Shown: positions 55,545-64,000, counted from the first letter of the stretch. The stretch: 64,000 nucleotides of DNA from Streptomyces sp. 135 (GCF_020026305.1 NZ_CP075691.1:4712001-4776000), one strand, 5' to 3'. The notes: generated from the sequence alone by a model not told the origin. Made by a program: numbers and translations.

Positions 55545-55615
55545 CTTACTTGACGCCCGGCTAGTTAGGGGTCTACCTTCCCTCAGTGTAGTCAACTAGC
55601 CGGGCGGCAAGTAAG
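55545..55615. promoter_or_regulatory. Long inverted-arm operator between TetR and MFS genes
   Basis: Two 22-bp arms (55545-55566 and 55594-55615, one mismatch; left arm CTTACTTGACGCCCGGCTAG...) with a 27-base spacer. Each arm carries a TetR-style site; the pair can cover both divergent promoters. Confidence 0.8.
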
Positions 55616-55675
55616 GCGTCGGGTGGGTTCAGGGGGGCGCCAGGGGCGCCCTGGAAGGCGCGGGGAGTGGGGATC

Positions 55676-57229
55676 ATGGCGGACAACAGCACGGCGCAAG
55701 CCGAACCGGAGCAGGAGACCGAGCCACGGGGGGAGGCCGGACCGCAGCCGCGCAGCGTGCGCGTCGTGCTGATGGCACTGATGATCGCGATGCTGCTCGC
55801 GATGCTCGACAACATGATCGTGAGCCCCGCGATGCCGACGATCGTCGGCGACCTCGGCGGCCTGGAACACCTGTCGTGGGTCGTGACCGGGTACACCCTC
55901 GCGACCGCCGCCTCGACCCCCATCTGGGGCAAGGTCGGCGACATGTACGGGCGCAAGGGCGCCTTCCTCACCGCGATCGTCATCTTCCTGGCCGGCTCCG
56001 TGCTGAGCGGCATGGCGCAGGACATGGGACAGCTCATCGGCTTCCGGGCCATCCAGGGCCTCGGCGCGGGCGGGCTGATGGTCGGCGTCATGGCGATCAT
56101 CGGCGACCTCGTGCCGCCGCGTGAGCGCGGCAAGTACATGGGCATGATGACCGGCGTCATGGCGGTCGCGATGATCGGCGGTCCGCTCGTCGGCGGCACC
56201 ATCACCGACCACCTCGGCTGGCGCTGGGCCTTCTACATCAACCTGCCGCTCGGCGCCGTGGCGCTCGCCATGGTGACCGCCGTCCTGCACCTGCCCAAGA
56301 AGAAGGCGGAGGGGCGCATCGACTACCTCGGCGCGGCCCTGCTCACCGTCGGCATCAGCGCGCTCGTGCTCGTCACCACCTGGGGCGGCACGGAGTACGC
56401 CTGGAGCTCGGCCGTGATCATGGAGCTCGTCGCGATCGGCGTCGCCTCCCTCGTCGGCTTCGTCTTCGTACAGAAGAAGGCCGCCGAGCCGATCATGCCG
56501 CTGCACATCTTCCGCAGCCGCAACTTCTCGCTGATGGCCGTGATCGGCTTCATCACCGGCTTCGTGATGTTCGGCGCGATGCTCTTCCTGCCGCTCTACC
56601 AGCAGTCGGTGCAGGGCGCATCGGCGACCAACTCGGGGCTGCTGCTGCTCCCGATGCTGCTCTCGATGATGGTCGTCTCGATGTTCGCCGGCCGGTTCAC
56701 CACGGCCACCGGCAAGTACAAGGCCTTCCCGGTCGTCGGCACTGTACTGATGATCGTCGGCTTCTTCCTGCTGGCGCAGATGGACACCGGGACCTCGCGG
56801 CTCACCTCGGGCCTCTACATGGCGGTGCTCGGCGCCGGCATGGGCTTCCTGATGCAGATCACCATGCTGGTCGCCCAGAACAGCGTCGAGATGAAGGACA
56901 TGGGCGTCGCCTCGTCCTCGGCCACGCTCTTCCGTACGCTCGGCTCCTCCTTCGGCGTCGCGATCATGGGCGCGCTCTTCAACGACCGCGTCCAGCACGT
57001 GATGGCCGAGCGCGCCGGGGAACTGGGCGGCAAGGTCACCGAGAAGTCGGCGCAGCTCGACGCGGCCAGCCTCGCGAAGCTGCCGGAACAGGTGAGCGAC
57101 GCGTACAAGTTCGCGGTCTCCTCCGGTACGCACGCGGCGTTCCTGCTCGGTGCCGCCGTCGGCGTCGCGGCGCTCCTCGCCTCGCTCTTCGTGAAGGAGA
57201 CCCCGCTGCGCGGCTCGGGTCCGGCCTGA
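55676..57229 (+). CDS. DHA2-family (EmrB/QacA) MFS drug exporter
   Basis: A 517-residue transporter with 14 predicted helices. It opens with RVVLMALMIAMLLAMLDNMI (helix 1 with the DHA2 LDNMIVSPA motif C-like region) and the loop-2 motif GKVGDMYGRKGAF; motif C is seen at GVMAVAMIGGPLVGGTI. Proton-driven export of a hydrophobic or cationic drug is likely; substrate unknown. ATG at 55676; a GTG at 55667 is in frame. Confidence 0.93.
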   Translation: MADNSTAQAEPEQETEPRGEAGPQPRSVRVVLMALMIAMLLAMLDNMIVSPAMPTIVGDLGGLEHLSWVVTGYTLATAASTPIWGKVGDMYGRKGAFLTAIVIFLAGSVLSGMAQDMGQLIGFRAIQGLGAGGLMVGVMAIIGDLVPPRERGKYMGMMTGVMAVAMIGGPLVGGTITDHLGWRWAFYINLPLGAVALAMVTAVLHLPKKKAEGRIDYLGAALLTVGISALVLVTTWGGTEYAWSSAVIMELVAIGVASLVGFVFVQKKAAEPIMPLHIFRSRNFSLMAVIGFITGFVMFGAMLFLPLYQQSVQGASATNSGLLLLPMLLSMMVVSMFAGRFTTATGKYKAFPVVGTVLMIVGFFLLAQMDTGTSRLTSGLYMAVLGAGMGFLMQITMLVAQNSVEMKDMGVASSSATLFRTLGSSFGVAIMGALFNDRVQHVMAERAGELGGKVTEKSAQLDAASLAKLPEQVSDAYKFAVSSGTHAAFLLGAAVGVAALLASLFVKETPLRGSGPA

Positions 57230-57256
57230 CCCGGCCGCACACCTCCAGGCAGTCCC

Positions 57257-57288
57257 ACGGCCCCCGGCGCCCTCGCGCCGGGGGCCGT
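57257..57288 (+). terminator. Terminator after the MFS gene
   Basis: ACGGCCCCCGGCGC (57257-57270) pairs perfectly with 57275-57288 around the loop CCTC, 28 bases after the stop. Confidence 0.9.
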
Positions 57289-57316
57289 TGTCAGTGCCGC
57301 GTGCCAGCATCGGAGT

Positions 57317-57751
57317 GTGGAGAAACTGCGGCTGCTGCGCCGGGCCAAGGACGCCATGGACCGCGACTGGGCCGACCCCCGCCTGGACCTGGACGCGGTG
57401 GCGGCCCACGCCGGTTACTCCCGGTACCACTTCATCCGCGCCTTCAAGGAGGTGTACGGCGAGCCGCCCGGCCAGTACCTCTCCCGCCGGCGGATCGAGC
57501 GCGCCGAGGACATGCTGCGCGCGGCCGACCTGTCCGTCACGGAGATCTGCGTGCTCGTCGGCTTCAGCAGCCTCGGCACGTTCTCGTCCACCTTCAAGCG
57601 CCGCACCGGCCTGACCCCCAGCGAGTACCGCGCGCGGCACGTGGGCCGCGGCGCCGCCCTCATCCCCGGGTGTTACGCGATGCTCTGGGCCGGCGGCTTC
57701 CCCGAGCCGGAGCGGGGCCAGGAGAGCCGCAATTCTGAAGAAGCGGGCTGA
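57317..57751 (+). CDS. AraC-family regulator (DNA-binding domain only)
   Basis: A 144-residue protein consisting almost wholly of the double helix-turn-helix of AraC (LDAVAAHAGYSRYHFIRAFK ... ICVLVGFSSLGTFSSTFKRR). No ligand domain is present. GTG at 57317. The VOC gene follows 72 bases on; AraC/VOC pairs of this type are frequent in Streptomyces. Confidence 0.9.
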   Translation: MEKLRLLRRAKDAMDRDWADPRLDLDAVAAHAGYSRYHFIRAFKEVYGEPPGQYLSRRRIERAEDMLRAADLSVTEICVLVGFSSLGTFSSTFKRRTGLTPSEYRARHVGRGAALIPGCYAMLWAGGFPEPERGQESRNSEEAG

Positions 57752-57823
57752 GGCCCGCGCTGCCTACGGTGTCCGGGCGGGGCGGAACCCCGCTCCGCGC
57801 ATCCCTCCCGCTTGGAGCACGCC

Positions 57824-58270
57824 ATGATCAAGGGACTCGCCATCTCCACCGTCTGGGTCCTGGACCAGGACCGGGCCAAGGAGTTCTACACCGAGAAGCT
57901 GGGCCTGGAGGTCCGTACGGACATGACGATGGGCGACGGCGGCATGCGCTGGCTCACGGTCGGCGCCAAGGACCAGCCCGACGTGGAGCTGACCCTGATG
58001 GTGCCGGGCTCGCCCGCCATGGACCCCGAATCGGCCGAGGCCATGAAGAAGCTGGTCGCCAAGGGCGTCCTCGGCGCGGGCGTCCTCGTCACCGACGACG
58101 TCCACGGGGACTACGAGAAGCTCAAGGCGCGCGGCGTCGAGTTCCTCCAGGATCCGCAGGAGCGCCCGTACGGCATCGAGGCGCTCTTCCGCGACGACTC
58201 CGGGAACTGGTTCTCGTTCACGCAGCGCCGCGAGGGCGGCCTCGACCTCGACAAGGACTGGTCCTGCTGA
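57824..58270 (+). CDS. VOC-family (glyoxalase-like) protein
   Basis: A 148-residue VOC protein: two beta-alpha-beta-beta-beta modules with AISTVWVLDQDRAKEFYTEK and YGIEALFRDDSGNWFSF. Members bind a metal or drug, or act as isomerases or dioxygenases. ATG at 57824 follows GGAG. Probably controlled by the preceding AraC protein. Confidence 0.88.
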   Translation: MIKGLAISTVWVLDQDRAKEFYTEKLGLEVRTDMTMGDGGMRWLTVGAKDQPDVELTLMVPGSPAMDPESAEAMKKLVAKGVLGAGVLVTDDVHGDYEKLKARGVEFLQDPQERPYGIEALFRDDSGNWFSFTQRREGGLDLDKDWSC

Positions 58271-58290
58271 CCCCCCCTGATCGCTGCCTG

Positions 58291-59721
58291 TCAGAGGTTG
58301 TCCGGCAGCTGAAGGACCGGGTAGCTCCCCGTGTTCGTCGGCGCGTGCTCCGGCAGCCACAGCACCGCGACCGCGCCCTCCGAGGGCTCCTCGGGCGAGG
58401 CCCCCGCCGGGCGTACGTTGCGGAAGGTGAGCCGCGCCCCGAGCACCCGCGCCTGCCCCGCCGCGATCGTCAGGCCCAGGCCGTGGCCGTGCCCCGCCCG
58501 GTCGGCGCTGCCCGTGCGGAAGCGGCTCGGCCCCTCGTCCAGGAGGGCCTCGGGGAAGCCGGGCCCGTGGTCGCGCACCCGGACCACGCGGCCCTCGACG
58601 CTGACCTCGATGGGCGGCTTGCCGTGCTTGGCGGCGTTGGCGACGAGATTGCCGAGGATGCGCTCAAGACGGCGCGGGTCGGTGGTGACCTCCGACTCGT
58701 GCACCACCGTCACCGTCACGTCCGTGGTCAGGGACGCCATCCGCCGCGTCACGAACTCGCCGAGCGTGATGTCCTGGAGCTCGGCCCGCTCGGCCGCGGA
58801 GTCCAGGCGCGCCACTTCGAGGACGTCCTCGACGAGGGTGCGCATGGCCTGGGCGCGGTCCTTGACCAGCTCGCTCGGGCGGCCCGGCGGCAGCAGCTCG
58901 GCGGCCGTGAGCAGCCCGGTCACCGGGGTGCGCAGCTCGTGCGCGATGTCCGCGGTCACCCGGCGCTCGGCCTCCAGGCGCTGCTTGAGGGCGTCGGCCA
59001 TCGCGTCCACGGCGCTCGCCAGGTCGTCGGTCTCGTCCTTGACGACACCGCCGATCGCCTCGCGGACGCTGACGTCGGTCTGCCCCTGGGCGACCTCGCT
59101 CGCCGCCGTCGCCGCCTTGCGCAGGCGCCGCGACAGCTGGCCCCCGATCAGCACGCCGAGGGCGCAGCCGCCGAAGACGACCGCGATCGAGCCGATGACC
59201 AGGGCCTGGTCGAGGTCCTTCATGACGGTGGCGCTGCGGTCGGTGAAGCGGGAGTGCAGCGACAGGACGTGCCCGTCGGCGAGCGGCACGGCGGCCCAGA
59301 TGTCCGGCACCCCGTCCGGCTTGTCCTCGACGAAGGTGGCGCGGCGGCCCGTGAGGACCTTCTGCCGCAGCTCCTCGGGCAGCTCCGGGTCGTCGACCTT
59401 CGTACCGAACTGGAGGGTCTGGCGCTGCGAGGCGGAGTAGAGCCGCAGGGCGAACTGGATGCGCTCGTCCTGCACGTCGCGCGCGTTGTCCAGCATCGAG
59501 ACGCGCGCGGCGTTGTGCACGACCAGGCTCAGCGCCACCGCGACCAGCGCGCCGACCAGCGCGATCGCCGCGCTGATCTTCCAGCGCACGCCGGTGCGCA
59601 GACCGGCGCGCAGGCGTGCGCCGACGCCGGAGCGGAGCGCCTCACGGACGCGCGGACGTGTGCCCACGCCGGGCCGGAGCGCCTCACGGACGCGCTCGAC
59701 CGTCCTGTGGCCCCCGTTCAT
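58291..59721 (-). CDS. cseC: Envelope-stress sensor histidine kinase CseC
   Basis: A 476-residue membrane kinase. Basic N-terminal tail with a duplicated 14-residue unit (REALRPGVG at 13, REALRSGVG at 27), TM1 about 48-68, an extracytoplasmic sensor of about 105 residues, TM2 about 174-195, HAMP, DHp with His261 (VTADIAHELRTPVTG) and HATPase_c with NAAKHG and GHGLGLT. In S. coelicolor CseC detects cell-wall stress and, via CseB, drives sigE. ATG at 59721 follows GGGGGA. It is last in the sigE-cseABC unit. Confidence 0.92.
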   Translation of the reverse strand: MNGGHRTVERVREALRPGVGTRPRVREALRSGVGARLRAGLRTGVRWKISAAIALVGALVAVALSLVVHNAARVSMLDNARDVQDERIQFALRLYSASQRQTLQFGTKVDDPELPEELRQKVLTGRRATFVEDKPDGVPDIWAAVPLADGHVLSLHSRFTDRSATVMKDLDQALVIGSIAVVFGGCALGVLIGGQLSRRLRKAATAASEVAQGQTDVSVREAIGGVVKDETDDLASAVDAMADALKQRLEAERRVTADIAHELRTPVTGLLTAAELLPPGRPSELVKDRAQAMRTLVEDVLEVARLDSAAERAELQDITLGEFVTRRMASLTTDVTVTVVHESEVTTDPRRLERILGNLVANAAKHGKPPIEVSVEGRVVRVRDHGPGFPEALLDEGPSRFRTGSADRAGHGHGLGLTIAAGQARVLGARLTFRNVRPAGASPEEPSEGAVAVLWLPEHAPTNTGSYPVLQLPDNL

Positions 59722-59782
59722 GTACGTCCCCCGAGTCCGCGGCCCAGGGGCCGCCGCCGTGCGCCGTTCGTCACGCGTCCGT

Positions 59783-60496
59783 TCACGCCTTGAGCTTGTA
59801 GCCGAAGCCGCGGACCGTCTCGATGCGGTCCTGGCCCACCTTCGTGCGCAGCCGCTGCACATGGACGTCGACGACGCGGGTGTCACCGCCCCAGCCGTAG
59901 TCCCAGACGCGCTCCAGGAGCTTGTCGCGGGACAGGACCGTGCCGGGCGCGGACGAGAACTCCAGGAGCAGGCGCATCTCGGTCGGCGTCAGCCCGACCG
60001 GGGTGCCGCCCCTGCGGACCTCCATGCCCTCCGTGTCGATCTCCAGATCGCCGAAGTGGAGCACACCGCCGTCCGCCGAGGACCCCGCGTCCGCGGCGGC
60101 CGCCGTCGAGCCAGAACCGCTGGCGTGCCCGAAGCGGCGCAGGACGGCGCGGATACGGGCGACCAGGACGGCTCCGTCGAACGGCTTGGTCACGTAGTCG
60201 TCGGCGCCCGCCTCCAGGCCCAGCACGACGTCGATGGAGTCGGCGCGCGCCGACAGCATGATCACGGGGACGGTCGACTCGTCACGGATGCGGCGGCACA
60301 GCGAGACGCCGTCCAGGCCCGGCACCATGACGTCGAGCAGCGCGATGTCCGGCTGGTTCGCGCGGAACGCCTCGAGCCCCGCCAGTCCGTCGGGCATGGC
60401 CGTCACCGCGAAGCCGTCGCGCTCCAGGGCGAGCTGGGTGGCCTCGCGGATGACGTCGTCGTCCTCGACGAACAGGACATGGGTCTGCTCTGCCAT
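59783..60496 (-). CDS. cseB: OmpR-type response regulator CseB
   Basis: A 237-residue receiver (phospho-acceptor Asp55 in ALLDVMVPG) and winged-helix effector (LTPTEMRLLLEF, VDVHVQRLRTKVG) joined by an Ala/Ser/Gly linker. It activates the sigE promoter once phosphorylated by CseC. ATG at 60496. Confidence 0.94.
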   Translation of the reverse strand: MAEQTHVLFVEDDDVIREATQLALERDGFAVTAMPDGLAGLEAFRANQPDIALLDVMVPGLDGVSLCRRIRDESTVPVIMLSARADSIDVVLGLEAGADDYVTKPFDGAVLVARIRAVLRRFGHASGSGSTAAAADAGSSADGGVLHFGDLEIDTEGMEVRRGGTPVGLTPTEMRLLLEFSSAPGTVLSRDKLLERVWDYGWGGDTRVVDVHVQRLRTKVGQDRIETVRGFGYKLKA

Positions 60497-60582
60497 CGGA
60501 TGCTCTCAGTCCTTCTCGGTGCTCTGTGCGTCAGTGCTTGTGTACGTCTGTGCGTTCTGTGCGGGCAGGGGGCGTGCCGTCG

Positions 60583-61227
60583 TCACTCCACCGAGGGCGC
60601 GGGTTCCTCGCCGCCCACCGCGTTGCTGAAGTCGCTGCGCGTACGTTCGGTCTCGGTGAAGTGGTTCGCGGACCAGCGGTACGTGATCACTTCCTCGCCG
60701 GAGGGGTACGCCACCGAGTCGCCCTTCTCGTACAGCTGCTTCGTCACGACCAGGTCGCCCCGGTCGATCTCGGCGTAGACGGACGCGGGCTCCTCGGCCG
60801 TGAAGACGTTCTTGTACCCGCCCCTCTCGGCGCGGTACACGTAACTGCCGATGCCGACGGCGTCCGCGCAGGTCAGCACGTTGACCACGACGTCGGCGGC
60901 GGAGCCCCCGGTCAGGTCGCCGTACGACACGTCGATCGGGTACGTCTTGCCCGCGCACGGCTTCAGGTCCCGCTTGACCGCCGGGCTGACCTTCGGGTCG
61001 TTCTTCACGAGCCGCACGGCGTCGATCTTCTCCGACGGCACGGAGACCGAGGGCGACCCGGACGGCGAGGCGGAGACCACGGGCTCGCTGCGGGCCGGGC
61101 CCTCGTCGCGCGCGCCGGAACCGCCGGTCGAGCAGGCGGAGAGGGAAAGGCCGACGGCGGTGAGCACGGCCACCGCCGTGCCCACCGCCTTCACGCCTGA
61201 CTTGGCCTCAGGGCCTAGGCCGCGCAA
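60583..61227 (-). CDS. cseA: Lipoprotein CseA
   Basis: A 214-residue lipoprotein: hydrophobic leader, lipobox LSAC with Cys32, then a secreted polar domain. It dampens SigE signalling in S. coelicolor. Its start overlaps the sigE end by 13 bases, so the two are coupled. Confidence 0.9.
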   Translation of the reverse strand: MRGLGPEAKSGVKAVGTAVAVLTAVGLSLSACSTGGSGARDEGPARSEPVVSASPSGSPSVSVPSEKIDAVRLVKNDPKVSPAVKRDLKPCAGKTYPIDVSYGDLTGGSAADVVVNVLTCADAVGIGSYVYRAERGGYKNVFTAEEPASVYAEIDRGDLVVTKQLYEKGDSVAYPSGEEVITYRWSANHFTETERTRSDFSNAVGGEEPAPSVE

Positions 61228-61763
61228 CGCTCCCGCTCCTCACGTCCGAGCGCGCCGGCAACCAGTTCCTCGCGGTCCCGGCTCTCCAGCTCCTGCCGGA
61301 GCCGGGCGAGCGCCCGGTGCAGCGTGCTCTTGACCGTTCCGGCCGACATGCCGAGCGCGGCGGCCGTCTCCTCTGTGGACATCTGCTCCCAGTGTCGCAG
61401 CACGACGACGCTGCGCTGCTTGGGTGCGAGCACCTTCATGATGTCCATGAGCAGAGCGCGGTCGGCGTGCTGTTCGGTGGAGTCTTCCACGCTGGCGTCG
61501 GGCAGCTGCTCGGTGGGCACCTCTTCGAGCTTGCGCGCCCGCCACCACTCGGTCCGCGTGTTGATCATGACGCGGCGCAGATAGGCGTCGGCGAGGCGCT
61601 TGTCGGCTATGCCCTCCCAGCGGCCGTACGTCCGTACGAGCGCGGTCTGGAGCAGGTCCTGGGCGTCCACGGGGTCCGGGACCAGGCGCCGGGCACTGCG
61701 CAGCAGGGCATCCTGCCGAGTGCGGACGTACTCTTCGAACTCGAGCACCTCGCCGTGCGCCAT
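61215..61763 (-). CDS. sigE: ECF sigma factor SigE
   Basis: A 182-residue ECF sigma. Region 2 (residues about 10-75: VDAQDLLQTALVRTYGRWEG and RRVMINTRTEWWRARK) and region 4 (KQRSVVVLRHWEQMSTEET, SAGTVKSTLHRALARLRQEL) are canonical. Controls cell-envelope genes. ATG at 61763 with GGAGG upstream. First gene of the cse operon. Confidence 0.95.
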   Translation of the reverse strand: MAHGEVLEFEEYVRTRQDALLRSARRLVPDPVDAQDLLQTALVRTYGRWEGIADKRLADAYLRRVMINTRTEWWRARKLEEVPTEQLPDASVEDSTEQHADRALLMDIMKVLAPKQRSVVVLRHWEQMSTEETAAALGMSAGTVKSTLHRALARLRQELESRDREELVAGALGREERERCAA

Positions 61764-61805
61764 ATCAAACCGCCTCCGTTCCGTCCCCATGTGCCGACCG
61801 CGGTC

Positions 61806-61828
61806 CTTGCCTGTGCGGTACAGGCAAG
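61806..61828 (-). promoter_or_regulatory. 9-bp hairpin/dyad before sigE
   Basis: CTTGCCTGT (61806-61814) and ACAGGCAAG (61820-61828) form a dyad with a 5-nt centre, 43 bases before the sigE start. It may be a CseB site or a hairpin in the leader; I cannot tell which. Confidence 0.5.
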
Positions 61829-61960
61829 AAGCTACGGAGGCCGTGTCACGGGGTTGTGCGGAGCAGCCAGCGGCGGGCGCACGGCTGTGCGTAGGTTGTG
61901 TAACAGAAGTAGGGCCGGCGTAAATACCTGCGTTTGCCAGGGCCCGGGGCGCCCCTGCCG

Positions 61961-62896
61961 TCAGGTCAGAGGCAGCCGGTAGAGGCCGTCGGGCAGCGGC
62001 TCCACGAGACCGTCCGCGACCAGGCCGTCCAGCGCGCGGGCCCGCTGCACCGGCTCGTCCCACACCCGGTCGAGCGTCGCCTGCGGCACCGGCGTCAAGG
62101 CCTCGCGGAGCACCGCGAGCAGCTTGCCCCGCACCTGGCGGTCCGTGCCCGCGTACGTCTGGCCGCGGCGGGCCGGGCCGTCGTGCGCCGGCTTGCCCGC
62201 CGCGCGCCAGGCGCACCGGTCGGCGATCGGGCAGCGCCCGCAGTTCTCGTTCTTCGCGGTGCACACCAGGGCGCCGAGTTCCATCGAGGCGGCGGCCCAG
62301 CGCGAGGCGGTGCGCTCGTCCTCGGGCAGCAGGGTGCGGGCGAGCCTGCGCTCGGCGGCGGTGGTCGCGTTCGGCGGGTACTGCACCCCGGTCACGGCCC
62401 GCGCGAAGACCCGGCGGACGTTCGTGTCGAGGACGGCGTGCCGCTGCCCGTACGCGAAGGACGCCACGGCGGCCGCGGTGTACTCCCCGATGCCGGGCAG
62501 CGCGAGGAGCTGGGCGTGCTGCGTGGGTACGTCGCCACCGTGCCGTTCCGTTATGGCGACGGCCGCGCCGTGCAGCCGCAGGGCGCGGCGCGGGTAGCCG
62601 AGCCGTCCCCAGGCGCGGACGGCCTCGCCGGGCGCCTCCTTGGCGAGGTCGGCGGGGCGGGGCCAGCGGGCCAGCCACTGCTCGTACACGGGCAGGACCC
62701 GGCTGACGGGCGTCTGCTGGAGCATGAACTCACTGACCATCACGCCCCACGGCCCGGCGTCCTCGCGCCGCCACGGCAGATCACGGGCGTGCGCGTCGAA
62801 CCAGGCGATGACGGGGGTGTGGAGGGCGTCCCCGGTGGGCTCGGGGGAGTCCCCCGGGGCCGGGCTGTTCGGCGTGGGCTTCGTGGGAGCAGTCAT
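61961..62896 (-). CDS. mutY: A/G-specific adenine glycosylase
   Basis: A 311-residue MutY that removes adenine opposite 8-oxoguanine. Helix-hairpin-helix LPGIGEYTAAAVASFAYG, catalytic Asp in VLDTNVRRV, and an iron-sulfur cluster loop C-x6-C-x2-C-x5-C (CTAKNENCGRCPIADRC). The C-terminal MutT-like domain is short. ATG at 62896. It diverges from the sensor kinase at the window end. Confidence 0.95.
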   Translation of the reverse strand: MTAPTKPTPNSPAPGDSPEPTGDALHTPVIAWFDAHARDLPWRREDAGPWGVMVSEFMLQQTPVSRVLPVYEQWLARWPRPADLAKEAPGEAVRAWGRLGYPRRALRLHGAAVAITERHGGDVPTQHAQLLALPGIGEYTAAAVASFAYGQRHAVLDTNVRRVFARAVTGVQYPPNATTAAERRLARTLLPEDERTASRWAAASMELGALVCTAKNENCGRCPIADRCAWRAAGKPAHDGPARRGQTYAGTDRQVRGKLLAVLREALTPVPQATLDRVWDEPVQRARALDGLVADGLVEPLPDGLYRLPLT

Positions 62897-63037
62897 GGCA
62901 CCACCGATCCTGCCACGGCCCCCGGCGGTTCCACGGATCCACGGGTTCTTCGGGGCGGGGTGTGTCCGGTGCGGCCCCGCGCGCACCTGACGATCGGCAG
63001 GGGCGGCAGGTGCCACCGGCCACGTAGCGTCGGGGCG

Positions 63038-64000
63038 GTGGAGAGACGTACGAGGAGCGCGCTGCTGTGGGCGGCGCTCGCCGTCCCGGTGGTGTCGGTG
63101 GACCGGCTCGGCATGAACGAACCCCGCCCGGCCTGGCAGCAGATCACCTCGCTCGCCGTCCTCGCCGCCGCCGTCGCGATCCGCCGCGGCCGGCCGCTGC
63201 CCGCCTTCCTCGCGGCGGCCGCCCTCGGCCTCGCCGCCGGCTCGTCCCTCTTCACGCTCTCCTACGGGCCCGCCCTCGCCGTCTTCGCCCTGCTTCTCGG
63301 CCGCCGCGCGGACCGCGCACGCCCTGCCCTGCTCGCCTTCGGCGCCATCGCCCTGGTCGGCACGGTCAAGATCGCCGTGCGCGACGTCGACCCCGTCGTC
63401 GAGTGGCTGGTCCTCATGGGCACGCTCGTGTTCGGCACGGTCTTCCCGTGGCTCACCGGCCGCTACTGGCGCCAGGGCCGCGAACTGGCCGCCGCCGGCT
63501 GGGCCCGTGCCGACCAGCTGGAGCGCGAGCAGCGCATCGTCGCCGACCGCGCCCGGCTGCGGGAACGGGCCCGCATCGCCCAGGACATGCACGACTCCCT
63601 GGGCCACGAACTGAGCCTGATCGCCGTCCGCGCCGGCGCCCTCCAGGTCGCCCCCGACCTGCCGGCCCCGCACCGCGAGGCCGCCGCCGACCTCCGCGCG
63701 GCGGCCTCCCACGCCACGGACCGCCTGCACGCGATCATCGGCCTGCTCCGCGAGGCCGACGACGAGCCGGCCCCCCTGTCCCCGACCGGCGAAACGGTCG
63801 CGGACCTCATCGCCCGCGCGTCGGAGTCGGGCCTGCGGATCGTGTACGAGGAGGAGGGGGGCGGGGGTTTGGCGGCGGGGGTTGTTGAAGCGGGGGTGGT
63901 GCCCGCGGCTGGGGCGGCGCCTGTGGCCGGGGCGGGGCCCGCGACCAAGGCGGCGCCCCCCGAAGCCAGGCCCGCACCCCCCACCAACGCACCCCCCACC
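63038..64000 (+). CDS. Sensor histidine kinase, N-terminal part (cut by window end)
   Basis: 321 codons are open to the last base. Residues 1-145 hold several hydrophobic segments; HisKA_3 follows with ERARIAQDMHDSLGHELSL. After the DHp helices comes a Gly, then Ala/Pro-rich stretch (VVEAGVVPAAGAAPVAGAG and on) that would split DHp from the ATPase domain. GTG at 63038. The regulator gene should lie to the right. The catalytic domain is not in the window. Confidence 0.88.
   Translation, partial: MERRTRSALLWAALAVPVVSVDRLGMNEPRPAWQQITSLAVLAAAVAIRRGRPLPAFLAAAALGLAAGSSLFTLSYGPALAVFALLLGRRADRARPALLAFGAIALVGTVKIAVRDVDPVVEWLVLMGTLVFGTVFPWLTGRYWRQGRELAAAGWARADQLEREQRIVADRARLRERARIAQDMHDSLGHELSLIAVRAGALQVAPDLPAPHREAAADLRAAASHATDRLHAIIGLLREADDEPAPLSPTGETVADLIARASESGLRIVYEEEGGGGLAAGVVEAGVVPAAGAAPVAGAGPATKAAPPEARPAPPTNAPPT

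Overview
The window is high-GC actinobacterial chromosome, almost certainly Streptomyces. Supporting signs are the many GTG starts, the third-position GC bias of every real gene, and lineage-typical genes: tipA, lsr2, DUF397/XRE pairs, sigE-cseABC, SCO3374-like and DUF3180 proteins. From memory, the gene order resembles the part of the S. coelicolor core that runs from the Zur-controlled ribosomal-protein cluster past tipA, ftsH/fol, nadBC/coaX, lsr2 and clpC to sigE and mutY. Nearly all of it is core housekeeping and regulation. I see no rRNA, tRNA, CRISPR, IS element, prophage or integration site.

Layout. 1-2.7 kb: end of a CobW GTPase coupled to a cysteine-free S18 paralogue, then a regulatory trio (DUF397, anti-sigma-like ATPase, XRE/DUF5753) with a shared 29-bp element in front of two members. 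2.8-11.3 kb: aldehyde dehydrogenase, DinB, PadR, the thiopeptide sensor tipA with its classic promoter, DedA, a ThrE-like exporter, pyrophosphatase and a PBP4-type carboxypeptidase. 11.4-23.8 kb: metalloprotease, tilS-hpt-ftsH-folE on the plus strand meeting DUF3180-folK-folB-(NTF2-like)-folP on the minus strand, then a lysyl-PG synthase-like protein and an esterase. 23.9-27.7 kb: an OpuC-type osmoprotectant ABC importer with a divergent ATPase. 27.9-36.4 kb: a coiled-coil protein, a two-gene bacterial PH-domain pair (the second member frameshifted), a nuoD paralogue overlapping a MidA/NDUFAF7-like methyltransferase tail to tail, a NarL-type two-component system and an ArsR-like regulator. 36.6-43.6 kb: threonine aldolase-like enzyme and the CoA/NAD cluster DUF2520-panC-nadB-nadC-coaX, in which panC is frameshifted. 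43.6-44.4 kb: gene-free repeats. 44.5-50.6 kb: small proteins, BlaI-type repressor, an N-acetylglutamate synthase-like GNAT, lsr2, an SCO3374-like protein, and clpC behind two putative ClgR boxes. 50.6-58.3 kb: a large NACHT NTPase, an M23 endopeptidase, a TetR/MFS efflux pair with long inverted arms between them, and an AraC/VOC pair. 58.3-64 kb: cseC-cseB-cseA-sigE (read right to left), mutY, and the start of a sensor kinase cut by the window end.

How the genes work together. Several sets form obvious modules: folate synthesis, NAD plus CoA synthesis, osmoprotectant uptake, envelope-stress sensing (SigE-Cse) with wall enzymes nearby, and proteostasis (ClpC, FtsH). The less conventional candidates are the XRE/DUF397/ATPase trio with its shared operator, the NuoD-methyltransferase pair, and the NACHT protein, whose family includes anti-phage NLR-like proteins. 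Two frameshifts in otherwise well-conserved genes may be sequencing errors and should be resolved before any biological reading.
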